Source: a virus
Virus record (IMG/VR): IMGVR_UViG_3300044756_000007
Span: 1 to 41,931 of that record
Length of the DNA stretch: 41,931 bases
Direction: 5' to 3' (one strand)
Shown here: piece after piece, positions 21,455-28,923 of the stretch
Layout: the number at the start of each line of letters is the position of its first letter
How positions within the stretch are numbered: position 1 is the stretch's first letter
Made by a program: the position numbers and the translations under genes
The notes under the pieces: generated by a model
Told to the model about the DNA's origin: nothing
What the model saw: the letters and a program-made list of their open reading frames with translations, nothing else
Database searches by the model: none

Positions 21455-21609
21455 GCGAACGTGTGTGGCCCGTTGAATGGACCGATGGCGAATGCCGGAT
21501 GATCGTTCAGCTAGAGGAAGCGCGGCCGGGTGTAATGCCGCCGGAAATCCTGACCGAGGCGAAGCGGCGAATCGCGATCCTGGACCGGCGGGAGGCGCCT
21601 GATGTCTGA
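21451..21609 (+). CDS. 52-residue protein between portal and scaffold
   Basis: ATG at 21451 overlaps the portal stop (ATGA); the stop at 21607-21609 overlaps the scaffold start by eight bases. Acidic, helical (ECRMIVQLEEARPGVMPPEI, LTEAKRRIAILDRREAP). The double overlap supports a real gene. Function unknown. Confidence 0.6.
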   Translation: MSERVWPVEWTDGECRMIVQLEEARPGVMPPEILTEAKRRIAILDRREAPDV

Positions 21610-22417
21610 AACACCCTCACAACTCGACGCCTTCTTATCCAGCGGCGCCCAGCCCGAGGCCGCTGACACGCCCGCGCCGGAGCCGTCGAAGGCAGCGCCA
21701 GAGGCCGCGCCGGAGAAGTCGGCGCCAGCCGCCAAGGGGCCGGCCAAGGCCGCACCGGAGCCGGACGACGACGCGGACCCTGGTGAGCCGGAACCGGGAC
21801 AACCCAACGTCCCGCGCAGCGCCTACGAGAAGGAGCGGCAGCGCAGACAGGACTGGAAGTCGCGCGCGTCCGCCGCCGAGGCCGAGAAGGCCATGCTCCT
21901 CAAGCAACTGGAGGAGGCACGCAAGCCGCCACCACAGTCCACACCGCCCGCCATGTTGGAGCCAATCGACCCGGCGCGCGATCCCGAGGGCTACACGCGC
22001 AGGGTTCGAGGGGTCGTTTTGAATGAGAGACTAAACACCAGCGAAATGATGGCGCTCGACAAGCACGGCAAAGAGGTCATCGACGCCGAGACCGAGTATT
22101 TCCAGAAGCGCACGCAGGCCGACCCGCGACTGTGGAACGAGTTATACAGCAAGCCACACCCCTATCAGTGGATGATCGACAACAACGCCACGGCGCGGCT
22201 GCATGAAGAGATCGGCACCGACCCGTCAGCCTACGAGGCGAAACTACGCGCGAAATGGGAGGCTGAGCAGAACGCCGCCGCGCCTCGCGTGTCGCCCGCC
22301 GCCGGGTTGCCACCGTCGCTGGCAAGCGCGCGTTCAGCGGCGCCGAGGGGGTCTAATGGTTTCCAAGGCCCGCCCAGTTTGTCCGACATTTTGGCGCGGC
22401 CGGCGCGGCGGGGATGA
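21602..22417 (+). CDS. Scaffolding protein
   Basis: 271 residues, between portal and capsid. The N-terminal 70 residues are Pro/Ala/Glu-rich and disordered. A coiled coil follows (RSAYEKERQRRQDWKSRAS, AEAEKAMLLKQLEEARKP), then a helical domain, and a short C-terminal helix (PSLSDILARPARRG) of the type that contacts coat protein. Length, charge and position match podovirus scaffolds. Confidence 0.8.
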   Translation: MSETPSQLDAFLSSGAQPEAADTPAPEPSKAAPEAAPEKSAPAAKGPAKAAPEPDDDADPGEPEPGQPNVPRSAYEKERQRRQDWKSRASAAEAEKAMLLKQLEEARKPPPQSTPPAMLEPIDPARDPEGYTRRVRGVVLNERLNTSEMMALDKHGKEVIDAETEYFQKRTQADPRLWNELYSKPHPYQWMIDNNATARLHEEIGTDPSAYEAKLRAKWEAEQNAAAPRVSPAAGLPPSLASARSAAPRGSNGFQGPPSLSDILARPARRG

Positions 22418-22629
22418 GCAATCCTTATCCAGTGATAGCCGATGATCTGACGGGTGAGTTGGAGGATTGCCCGTTCTGTGGGCGGGGGCCTTACCGCCTA
22501 TGGAATAAGAACGTGGATGAGGCGGAAGATGAGGCATCCTGGGTGGTGACCTGTAGCTATTGCTGCGCTGACGGACCACCCGCCGATACTCACGCGGGCG
22601 CTGTCAAAGCCTGGAATGAGCGCGCGTGA
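22414..22629 (+). CDS. Lar-like zinc-ribbon protein
   Basis: 71 residues. Pattern DCPFCGRGP ... WVVTCSYCCADGP ... AGAVKAWNERA matches the Lar/restriction-alleviation family, in which a Cys2-Cys2 ribbon precedes a conserved Ala/Trp-Asn helix. Lar proteins lower host type I restriction, so this may protect incoming DNA. It is placed among virion genes, with ATGA and GTGA overlaps, which is unusual for an early anti-restriction gene. Confidence 0.72.
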   Translation: MSNPYPVIADDLTGELEDCPFCGRGPYRLWNKNVDEAEDEASWVVTCSYCCADGPPADTHAGAVKAWNERA

Positions 22630-23714
22630 CCACGCTTTTGGTCGGACCGGGGCAGACCTACGCCACCATCGACGCCGCCGTTGACGCCTCGGCCTCCGGC
22701 GACACCATCGAGGTCCAGGCGGGCGCCTACACCAACGACTGGCTGTCCATCGATCACGACCTGAACCTCGTCGCGGTTGGCGGGTGGGTGAAGATGGTCG
22801 CCACGGCCCAACCGCCAGACGGCAAGGCGATGATCACGGAGAGCGGGACGGTCTCGATCTCGGGCTTCGACATCTCGGGCGTGACGGTCCCCGACAACAA
22901 CGGAGCCGCGATCCGCTACCAGGGCGGTGCGCTGACGCTCGATAACGTGTTCATCCACGACAACCAGGAGGGCATCCTTGGTGCGGCGGACAGCAACGGG
23001 TCCATCACTGTCAATCGTTCCGAGTTCGCCTTCAACGGCGACGGAAGCGGCCACACCCACGGCATCTATGTCGGAGCCATCGCCAACTTCACCCTGGCCA
23101 ACAGCTACATCCACGACACCGCCGTGGGACACGAGGTCAAAAGCCGCGCCGCCAACAATGTCATCACCGGCAACCGCATCTTCGATAACGCCAGCAGTGC
23201 CAGTTACAGCATCGACCTTCCCAATGGCGGCGACGCCACGATCAGCGGCAACATCATCCAGCAAGGCCCGAACACGCAAAACCCGGCTATCATCGCTTAC
23301 GGTGAGGAGGGGGCGAGCAATGGCGCCGGAACCGTGTCGATCAGAGACAATACGATTTGCAACGATGATCCTGGCGGTTATTTGCTCCTTAACCCTGGCG
23401 GTTTTCCTGTTGGCTTTACTAATAACGTGGTCTTTGGGCTGACCAGCGGCGGCGCGATCCTCACCGATCGCCCGGCGCTCGATCTCTCGCCCATCGCCTT
23501 CCTTGGATCAGCAGCACCGCCACCGCCGCCTGATCCAACGCCGACGCTCACGCTGCTTGAGCAATATCACGCCGACGTGCTGGCGGACTTCAAGGCATGG
23601 GCGCCCACGCATCTTAAACTGTCCACGATGCCGAAGACGCTGGCGGTGCTGAACACCGAACTGAACAGCACGACCGTGCTCGGGATTATCCGGGGGGACA
23701 AATGGTCGCAGTGA
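22626..23714 (+). CDS. Second beta-helix protein
   Basis: 362 residues, GTG start in a GTGA overlap. A right-handed beta-helix covers residues 10-290: TYATIDAAVDASASGDTIEV, HGIYVGAIANFTLANSYIHD, NNVITGNRIFDNASSASYSI and ATISGNIIQQ, the carbohydrate-lyase style of rung. After a run of Pro (about 295-310) comes a helical C-terminal module (LLEQYHADVLADFKAWAPTH). Possibly a depolymerase or decoration protein carried by the virion. Confidence 0.75.
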   Translation: MTTLLVGPGQTYATIDAAVDASASGDTIEVQAGAYTNDWLSIDHDLNLVAVGGWVKMVATAQPPDGKAMITESGTVSISGFDISGVTVPDNNGAAIRYQGGALTLDNVFIHDNQEGILGAADSNGSITVNRSEFAFNGDGSGHTHGIYVGAIANFTLANSYIHDTAVGHEVKSRAANNVITGNRIFDNASSASYSIDLPNGGDATISGNIIQQGPNTQNPAIIAYGEEGASNGAGTVSIRDNTICNDDPGGYLLLNPGGFPVGFTNNVVFGLTSGGAILTDRPALDLSPIAFLGSAAPPPPPDPTPTLTLLEQYHADVLADFKAWAPTHLKLSTMPKTLAVLNTELNSTTVLGIIRGDKWSQ

Positions 23715-24865
23715 GCAGTCCGCTGTTGAGAGGCTTTGAGCAGGGCGCTGACGGCACCGACCAGTGGAACCGAATGATGCCGGGCGAGGAGCGCGGGCCG
23801 CTCACGCTCGATCCCCAGGGCGTCGCGCTGGGCCAGCAATTCCAGGCGATCAAGGCCGGGATCGAGGCACAACAGGCGCGGCCGATCTGGAACCCAAACA
23901 ACCGGGTGGGCGAGGAGTCGCTGCAATCGATGGGGATGCCGGGGCCGACGACCTACGCCGGGCCGGTTGGGCAGTTTATCGACCCCGCCACCGGACGCAT
24001 GACGGAGCAGGGCGCGGCGCGGATGCAGAACCCTGCGCTCGGATTGGATACGGGCGGCGTTGGCATGATCAAGGCGTTCCACGGCTCGCCGCACAAATTC
24101 GACGCGTTCAGCGACCACGCGATCGGCACGGGGGAGGGCGCGCAGGCATACGGCTACGGGCATTACGTGGCGGAAAACGAAGGCGTGGCGCGCGGGTATC
24201 GGGATGCGCTGACCAATAAACATCAGCCGCCCGATCTGGTGGCGACGCAAGATGCGCTTCTCCAGGAAATCGGGGCCAGTAATGACAAGGCGGCTGCTTT
24301 GACGGCGAAGGGTTTTGATTATGACAGCCCGGAGGTTCGCGCGGCGATCGACCCGCACGAACAGAACATCAAGGCGCTTCAGGATAAACTGAGCGCCATG
24401 CCTAAGCCGACAGGCCACATGTATGAGGTCAACGTCGCCGCCGATCCCGAGAAATTCCTGCACTGGGACAAGCCGCTGAGCGAGCAGCACCCGGATGTGC
24501 GGGACGCCGCGCACGCCGCGTTGATGAAAAGCGGCATCGATCGGACCACGGCCAATTATATCGTCAATAATAAGACCGGGCGCGATCTCCATTCTACTCT
24601 GGCGCGTGGCGAATATCGCCCGGATCTGATGGCGCCAGAGGCTGGTGCCCCAGGAGCGGCCCTGGCGCTGAAAGAGGCGGGCATCCCCGGAATAAAATAT
24701 CTGGATCAAGGCTCTCGTTCAGCCGGAGAAGGAAGTCATAACATCGTCGTGTTCGACCCTAAAAATTTAGAAGTTATCAGGCGGTATGGTCTGGCGGGAT
24801 TGATGACTGGGGCGGCGGGTTACGGGAACGCTTTGTCTGGAGGATCTTCAAATGACGGTCCTTGA
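23702..24865 (+). CDS. ADP-ribosyltransferase-like virion protein (ART-PolyVal type)
   Basis: 387 residues; SD GGGGGGA five bases before ATG. After a 120-residue leader, residues 123-362 match the ART domain of phage polyvalent proteins: IKAFHGSPHKFDAFSDHAIG, GEGAQAYGYGHYVAENEGVA, YEVNVAADPEKFLHWDKPLS, GIKYLDQGSRS and HNIVVFDPKNLEVIRRYG. It may modify host proteins on entry or act as a toxin. The 3' end from residue 351 is a substitute: a diverged copy of the same 18 residues lies beyond the HNH gene at 25449-25505. The last 89 bases are antisense to the HNH gene. Confidence 0.78.
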   Translation: MVAVSSPLLRGFEQGADGTDQWNRMMPGEERGPLTLDPQGVALGQQFQAIKAGIEAQQARPIWNPNNRVGEESLQSMGMPGPTTYAGPVGQFIDPATGRMTEQGAARMQNPALGLDTGGVGMIKAFHGSPHKFDAFSDHAIGTGEGAQAYGYGHYVAENEGVARGYRDALTNKHQPPDLVATQDALLQEIGASNDKAAALTAKGFDYDSPEVRAAIDPHEQNIKALQDKLSAMPKPTGHMYEVNVAADPEKFLHWDKPLSEQHPDVRDAAHAALMKSGIDRTTANYIVNNKTGRDLHSTLARGEYRPDLMAPEAGAPGAALALKEAGIPGIKYLDQGSRSAGEGSHNIVVFDPKNLEVIRRYGLAGLMTGAAGYGNALSGGSSNDGP

Positions 24866-25412
24866 AGCGATCTTTGCTCCACGCATCTCGCATGTTGTCG
24901 CCTTGCGTTCCCAGAAACAGATGGGCCGGGTTCACGCACAATCTGTTGTCGCATCGGTGGCAGATACATCCGCCGTGAGCGCCGCCGAGGTTGGGAATTT
25001 CGCCGAAGTGGAGTTCGTAACTGACCCGGTGGGCCTGCTGCCTGAAGCTGTAAGCACCGATAGCGACGCGTCCATAACCATTTGGCCCCGGTCTGAGCGT
25101 CCAGTTCCAGCAGTCATCGGGACCACGTTTATCGACGTGCTTCCAGAACATCGCGGCGATGGTTTCGGGTGTGACGGGCTTTCTGCGGCCAATTCCGCCG
25201 CATTCTTTCGAACAGAACCGCGTGGGTGGTTTCGTCCCGTGGGTTCGCTCGGGAAACGGCTTGCCGCACACACCGCAGGCGACAAAAACCTTGTCTTTCG
25301 GCCTGGCATCTCGGCACGGGATCGAACAATACAGGTGGTCGGTGTGTCTCTTTCGGAACGTCTTGCCGCATACAGGGCAAGGCGTGTCGCCATACTTTAT
25401 CGGTGGTGCCAT
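24777..25412 (-). CDS. HNH endonuclease with two N-terminal zinc knuckles
   Basis: 211 residues, opposite to all neighbours. Residues 12-70 hold two Cys4-type modules (CPVCGKTF ... CSIPCRD and CGVCGKPF ... FCSKECGG). The HNH domain (about 100-180) reads CWNWTLRPGPNGYGRVAIG, AHRVSYELHFGEIP, CHRCDNRLCVNPAHLFLGT and DNMRDAWSKD, the HNH_3 type with catalytic His in the HRV/CHRC region. It is a free-standing mobile endonuclease, probably with its own promoter near 25428-25449. The last 30 codons run antisense into the ART gene. Confidence 0.88.
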   Translation of the reverse strand: MAPPIKYGDTPCPVCGKTFRKRHTDHLYCSIPCRDARPKDKVFVACGVCGKPFPERTHGTKPPTRFCSKECGGIGRRKPVTPETIAAMFWKHVDKRGPDDCWNWTLRPGPNGYGRVAIGAYSFRQQAHRVSYELHFGEIPNLGGAHGGCICHRCDNRLCVNPAHLFLGTQGDNMRDAWSKDRFKDRHLKILQTKRSRNPPPQSSIPPDHTA

Positions 25413-25449
25413 GTCAGGATTATGCCGATATTGACTAGAAAGTCAATAT
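25413..25449 (-). promoter_or_regulatory. Hairpin and possible promoter of the HNH gene
   Basis: ATATTGACT (25428-25436) and AGTCAATAT (25441-25449) are perfect complements around AGAA. On the minus strand this region also gives TTGACT, a 16-base spacer and CATAAT, a reasonable promoter ending close to the HNH start at 25412. The perfect dyad could instead be an operator or the endonuclease's own binding site. Confidence 0.45.
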
Positions 25450-25550
25450 TCGACCCCGCCACGATGGAAATCATCCGCCGCTACGGCCTCGCCGGCCTGA
25501 TGGGCGGCGGCGCGGCGGCGCTGGCCGGTGGCGGAAACCGGGAACAATGA
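25449..25550 (+). pseudogene. Displaced original 3' end of the ART gene
   Basis: In frame, this encodes FDPATMEIIRRYGLAGLM followed by a Gly/Ala-rich tail and the stop at 25548-25550. It matches residues 351-368 of the intact ART protein (14 of 18 identical) but with different synonymous codons. It has no start of its own. The stop overlaps the next start as ATGA, as elsewhere in this genome, showing that this was the native gene end before the endonuclease arrived. Confidence 0.82.
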
Positions 25551-25819
25551 CCGACCTCGCGACCATTACCGCCATCCTCTACGCCGCGCGCCTGAGCCGC
25601 CGCGTGCCTGAGACGAGTGGGGAAAAGCAACGGGCTATCGCGGAATCGGTCGTCGATGCTAGGCTGATCGTGGAAGCCACAAGCGAGGACGAGGACGGAG
25701 CCGATTCCCGTCTGACCATGTCTCGATTACTGGAAGCCGAGCCGGAGCAACCGCCGCCGTCGCCGGGCAATAAAACGGGCGTATTCGCGGAAGCAAAGGC
25801 AACCCGTCGCCGGGGTTGA
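25547..25819 (+). CDS. Small protein before the capsid gene
   Basis: 90 residues. Helical N-terminus (TITAILYAARLSRRVPETSG, IAESVVDARLIVEATSEDED), then a Pro/Glu-rich tail. It was coupled to the ART gene through the ATGA overlap now held by the displaced ART end. After the insertion it must be translated by another route. Function unknown; a head-associated role is likely from position only. Confidence 0.6.
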   Translation: MTDLATITAILYAARLSRRVPETSGEKQRAIAESVVDARLIVEATSEDEDGADSRLTMSRLLEAEPEQPPPSPGNKTGVFAEAKATRRRG

Positions 25820-25933
25820 GTCGGGCGCCGGCCTGCCGCCAGGGCCTTAAACTGGTGTGACCCGTCGCCGGGGGACTGACCGGGCGCTCCTCCACGCCCC
25901 CTCAATCCCGAATTGCGACAGGAGTCTTGCCAA
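25802..25933 (+). promoter_or_regulatory. Leader of the capsid gene with a repeated motif
   Basis: ACCCGTCGCCGGGG occurs at 25802-25815 and again at 25860-25873, each followed by a related TGA(G/C)-T/C-CGGGCGC string. The 114 bases between 25820 and the ATG at 25934 hold no gene. The SD AGGAG lies nine bases before the ATG. The GC-rich repeats may fold and control stability or expression of the capsid message; no clear promoter is visible. Confidence 0.4.
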
Positions 25934-27046
25934 ATGGCGGACATGAACGTTACTCCGGCGAGAGCCGGACTTACTCCAACTATCTGGGATTCCGACTTCT
26001 TCAGCGAGTATATCCGGAAGAACCAGTTTGCTCGTTACATGGGAACAACCATGGGCAGCATGATCCAGGTGCGCGAAGACCTGACCCGTAAGCAGGGCGA
26101 TACCGTGGTTTTCCCGACCGTTCGCCGCCTGATCGGCGCCGGCGTCACCGGCAACACGGTGCTTGAAGGTAACGAAGAAATCCTCAACGCCCGCTCGTTG
26201 GGCCTTACGGTCTCCGCGTTCCGTCATGCCGTTGCCGTAACGGACTGGGACGAACAAAAATCCGTCATCGATCTCCGGGACGCGGCGCGCGAGGCGCTGA
26301 TGAACTGGGAACTCGAGAAGATGCGCTCCGACATCATCACCAGCCTCGAGGCCGTCACGGCGGACGGCAGCGTGCAGATTTCCTACGCAGCCGCCACCGC
26401 CGCCCAGCGCAACTACTGGATGGTCAACAACGCCGATCGCATCCTGTTTGGCAACAGCAAGGCCAACGCCGTTTCCGGTGTCATGGCGACCGCGCTGACG
26501 ACGATCAACAACACCACCGGCAAGATGACGGCGGCCACGGTCACGTTGGCGAAACGCATCGCGCGGACCGCCTCGCCGCGCATCCGACCCATCTCCGTCA
26601 ACGATGACGAAGAGTGGTTCGTGATGTTCATGCCGTCGCTGCCGTTCCGCGACCTCATGCAAGACCCGGTGATCATCAACGCGATGCAATACGCCTGGGA
26701 TCGTGGCCGCGATAATCCTCTGTTCACCGCTGGAGATATTCTCTGGAACGGTGTGATCATTCGCGAAGTCCCCGAGATGCCGGTCCTCGCCGACGTGGGC
26801 GCGGGCGGCACCGTGGACGTGGCGATGTCCGCTCTGTGCGGCGCGCAGGCGATAGGTGTTGCGTGGGCGCAACGTATGAAAAGTACAACGAATACAAGGG
26901 ATTACTCATTCGTCCACGGGGTAGGATTGCAAGAAATGCGTGGCATCGGGAAGTTACGCTTTGGCACCGACCCGAGCGTGGACACCACGAAACCCGTTGA
27001 TGCGGGCGTGGTTAGTGTCTTCACGGCGGCAGAGCCGGACGCATAG
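25934..27046 (+). CDS. Major capsid protein (N4-gp56 type)
   Basis: 370 residues from ATG 25934, with AGGAG nine bases upstream. The family signature is clear: DSDFFSEYIRKNQFARYMGT, VREDLTRKQGDTVVFPTVRR, LIGAGVTGNTVLEGNEEILN, VSAFRHAVAVTDWDEQKS and ALMNWELEKMRSDIITSLEA. N4-gp56 type coat proteins have the HK97 fold and build the icosahedral head. It is preceded by the scaffold and ART genes and followed by small head genes. Confidence 0.93.
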   Translation: MADMNVTPARAGLTPTIWDSDFFSEYIRKNQFARYMGTTMGSMIQVREDLTRKQGDTVVFPTVRRLIGAGVTGNTVLEGNEEILNARSLGLTVSAFRHAVAVTDWDEQKSVIDLRDAAREALMNWELEKMRSDIITSLEAVTADGSVQISYAAATAAQRNYWMVNNADRILFGNSKANAVSGVMATALTTINNTTGKMTAATVTLAKRIARTASPRIRPISVNDDEEWFVMFMPSLPFRDLMQDPVIINAMQYAWDRGRDNPLFTAGDILWNGVIIREVPEMPVLADVGAGGTVDVAMSALCGAQAIGVAWAQRMKSTTNTRDYSFVHGVGLQEMRGIGKLRFGTDPSVDTTKPVDAGVVSVFTAAEPDA

Positions 27047-27055
27047 GAGTTCATC

Positions 27056-27520
27056 ATGGCAACGAAACACGACGACGACGACAAGGACGACGCCCGCAAG
27101 AAAGCAGCCGCCGAGTCGAAGCCAACAGCAACGGCAACCGCCGCGCCTCCCGGCTCCGACATGTTTGGGCACACGCCCGAGCAGAGGGACCTGATGGCCT
27201 CCAATAGCATCGGGGCGCAGATCATCCTCGATTACAACGGAGACGGATCGTTGGGCGCTCGCGGCGGCGCCGGGGCGACCATCGAAGAAAACACGATGAT
27301 CCGGGACGCGCACCTGATCGCCGTGGGCCTCGATCCCACGAACCCGTCAGGGCCGCCAACGGGCGAGCCGTGGGTCCCGCCCGAGCCCCCGGCAAGCACA
27401 CGCCACTCGGTCTCGGGGCACGCCACGCGCATGTCCAGCCTCGCGGCGGGGATCATCGCCGAGCCTGACGACGTTCCGCCACCGCCGGCGGGCAGCGTCG
27501 CCGGGGCGGCGTCTCGGTAA
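27056..27520 (+). CDS. Head-associated protein of unknown function
   Basis: 154 residues; AGGAG before the ATG. An acidic-basic N-terminus (KHDDDDKDDARKKAAAESKP), a small central domain (SIGAQIILDYNGDGSLGARG, IRDAHLIAVGLDP) and a Pro-rich tail. Its place directly behind the coat gene suggests a minor head or decoration protein. No family recognised. Confidence 0.6.
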   Translation: MATKHDDDDKDDARKKAAAESKPTATATAAPPGSDMFGHTPEQRDLMASNSIGAQIILDYNGDGSLGARGGAGATIEENTMIRDAHLIAVGLDPTNPSGPPTGEPWVPPEPPASTRHSVSGHATRMSSLAAGIIAEPDDVPPPPAGSVAGAASR

Positions 27521-27521
27521 C

Positions 27522-28067
27522 GTGCCCGCACCAAACCGGATGATGGCGGGGTATGCGTCGCCGTATGCGCGCATAGCGGACGTGCGCAACAAGTTGATGT
27601 TGCCGCTCGACGAAGCCCCGCCGTCAGTCGTCACTCCCGGCGAGGCGCCTGACCAGCCGATGCCCGGTTGGCCGGCGCCGATGATGCAGCCGGATTTCAG
27701 CGGGATGCCTGACCTGTCGATGCCTCAGGGGGTGCCCGGTATGGGCCCGTCGCCGCCGGGACTACACGGCAAGGGTTTTGTCTCGGGGGCACCGCAAGAT
27801 GATAGTTGGACCGCGCGCCTCCGAAGGCTTCAGGGCGGCGACAACGACATAGACCCGCGCATGGAGAAGCAACCACCCGAGCCCGCGATCCCCGGCCCCG
27901 GCTACATGATGCGCGGCGTTCCCCAGGAGAACCTCATCCAGCAGGCCCCCGGCGGCGTTCAGGTCGAGGGTTGGCTGCCGGCGAACGCGACACAGACACC
28001 GATCAATCCGAACGATCCGCGCTACGCCCAATGGCTGCGACTGATGCGACAGCGCGGGAGCATCTGA
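27522..28067 (+). CDS. Pro/Met-rich head-region protein
   Basis: 181 residues from GTG 27522, one base after the preceding stop; an in-frame ATG at 27540 is possible. Mostly disordered and Pro/Met/Gly-rich (QPDFSGMPDLSMPQGVPGMG), ending with NPNDPRYAQWLRLMRQRGSI. Unknown; possibly an internal head protein or linker. Confidence 0.55.
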   Translation: MPAPNRMMAGYASPYARIADVRNKLMLPLDEAPPSVVTPGEAPDQPMPGWPAPMMQPDFSGMPDLSMPQGVPGMGPSPPGLHGKGFVSGAPQDDSWTARLRRLQGGDNDIDPRMEKQPPEPAIPGPGYMMRGVPQENLIQQAPGGVQVEGWLPANATQTPINPNDPRYAQWLRLMRQRGSI

Positions 28068-28285
28068 TGACCGCCGAGGACGATCTCGCCGCGTTGCTGC
28101 GTGAACAGGGGTTGCTGATCTTGAGCCTACGCGGACGGATCGCTGAACTCGAAACGAAATGCGATGACGTGATCGCGAAGAACCTGCGTCTGGAAGCCAG
28201 AATAATGGAGTTGGCAGCCGCGAACCACACCTTGCGCGGCCAACTGGAACGCTACGATGCGACCGACGAAGAGGCGCCACCATGA
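28067..28285 (+). CDS. Small coiled-coil protein
   Basis: 72 residues starting at ATG 28067 (TGATG). A continuous heptad coiled coil (LILSLRGRIAELETKCDDVI, RLEARIMELAAANHTLRGQL) covers residues 15-63. ATGA overlap with the adaptor gene. Likely a trimerising or dimerising structural piece; function unknown. Confidence 0.65.
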   Translation: MTAEDDLAALLREQGLLILSLRGRIAELETKCDDVIAKNLRLEARIMELAAANHTLRGQLERYDATDEEAPP

Positions 28286-28923
28286 CTGTCCCCGTCTCAA
28301 CGCTCGCGCAACAGGCGCTCCGCTTGCTGGGCGTTCGGGTCGTTCCGCTCGATGACAGCCCGACCCTCACCGAAATGGTGCCGGTTGAAACCATCGCCAC
28401 GATGGCGTTGGTCGAACTGGGCGTCATCGCCTCGGACGAGGTGCCGTTGGAGTCCGATAAGAATCTGGCGATGGACAAGGTGGTGTCGGTTCACGCGGCC
28501 CTGGACGCGCAGGGGGTCGTCTGGTGGGACGGAGAAGTCCCGCGCGCTTTCGTCGAGGAATACGTGAAACTGACCGCCGCGCAGGCGGCATCGTCGTTCG
28601 GCAAGACGGTTGCTCCCGAGGTCGTGGCGATGCTGGAGGCGCGCGTTCGCAAGGGCGCCATGGTGCTGTCGGCGGACGACAACGCCGTGCAGGCGGTCAT
28701 GGACGTTCACAACGATCTGGCGATGCGCGGGATCGCGCGTTGGTCGAGCCAAGATATCCCAGAGGCCGTGGGAAATTCCTATGTGGTCCTGGCCGCCGAT
28801 GCCCTCGCGCCGCTGTTCGAGCGGAAAACCGACCCGAAGGACGCGGCGATGGCGATGGTCGCGCTTTTTCGTTACGTGGCGCTACCGACAAGCGGCGAGC
28901 GTGTGATGGTGGAGTATTTTTGA
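28282..28923 (+). CDS. Head-tail adaptor candidate with an internal duplication
   Basis: 213 residues, helical. Residues about 64-116 (MDKVVSVHAALDAQGVVWWD ... EEYVKLTAAQAASSF) and 135-185 (QAVMDVHNDLAMRGIARWSS ... NSYVVLAADALAPLF) are two copies of one unit. Position after the coat module and before the fibres is that of P22 gp4 or other portal-bound adaptors, and the helical build agrees. The assignment is by context; the duplication is visible directly. Confidence 0.6.
   Translation: MTVPVSTLAQQALRLLGVRVVPLDDSPTLTEMVPVETIATMALVELGVIASDEVPLESDKNLAMDKVVSVHAALDAQGVVWWDGEVPRAFVEEYVKLTAAQAASSFGKTVAPEVVAMLEARVRKGAMVLSADDNAVQAVMDVHNDLAMRGIARWSSQDIPEAVGNSYVVLAADALAPLFERKTDPKDAAMAMVALFRYVALPTSGERVMVEYF

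Larger units (their letters stand above)
24752..25456. mobile_element. HNH endonuclease insertion in the ART gene
   Basis: The block from the first TTCGACCC (24752-24759) to the second (25449-25456) spans 697 bp and carries a substitute ART 3' end plus the HNH gene on the opposite strand. The original 3' end resumes at 25449 and keeps its ATGA overlap with the gene at 25547. Codon choice in the substitute end is A/T-richer than the genome, as expected for DNA from another source. Confidence 0.75.

Noticed and set aside
24752-25456. Group I or II intron carrying the HNH gene
   Set aside because: The HNH gene is antisense, and the flanking ART ends are duplicated instead of split; removing the insert would not restore one reading frame from two halves.
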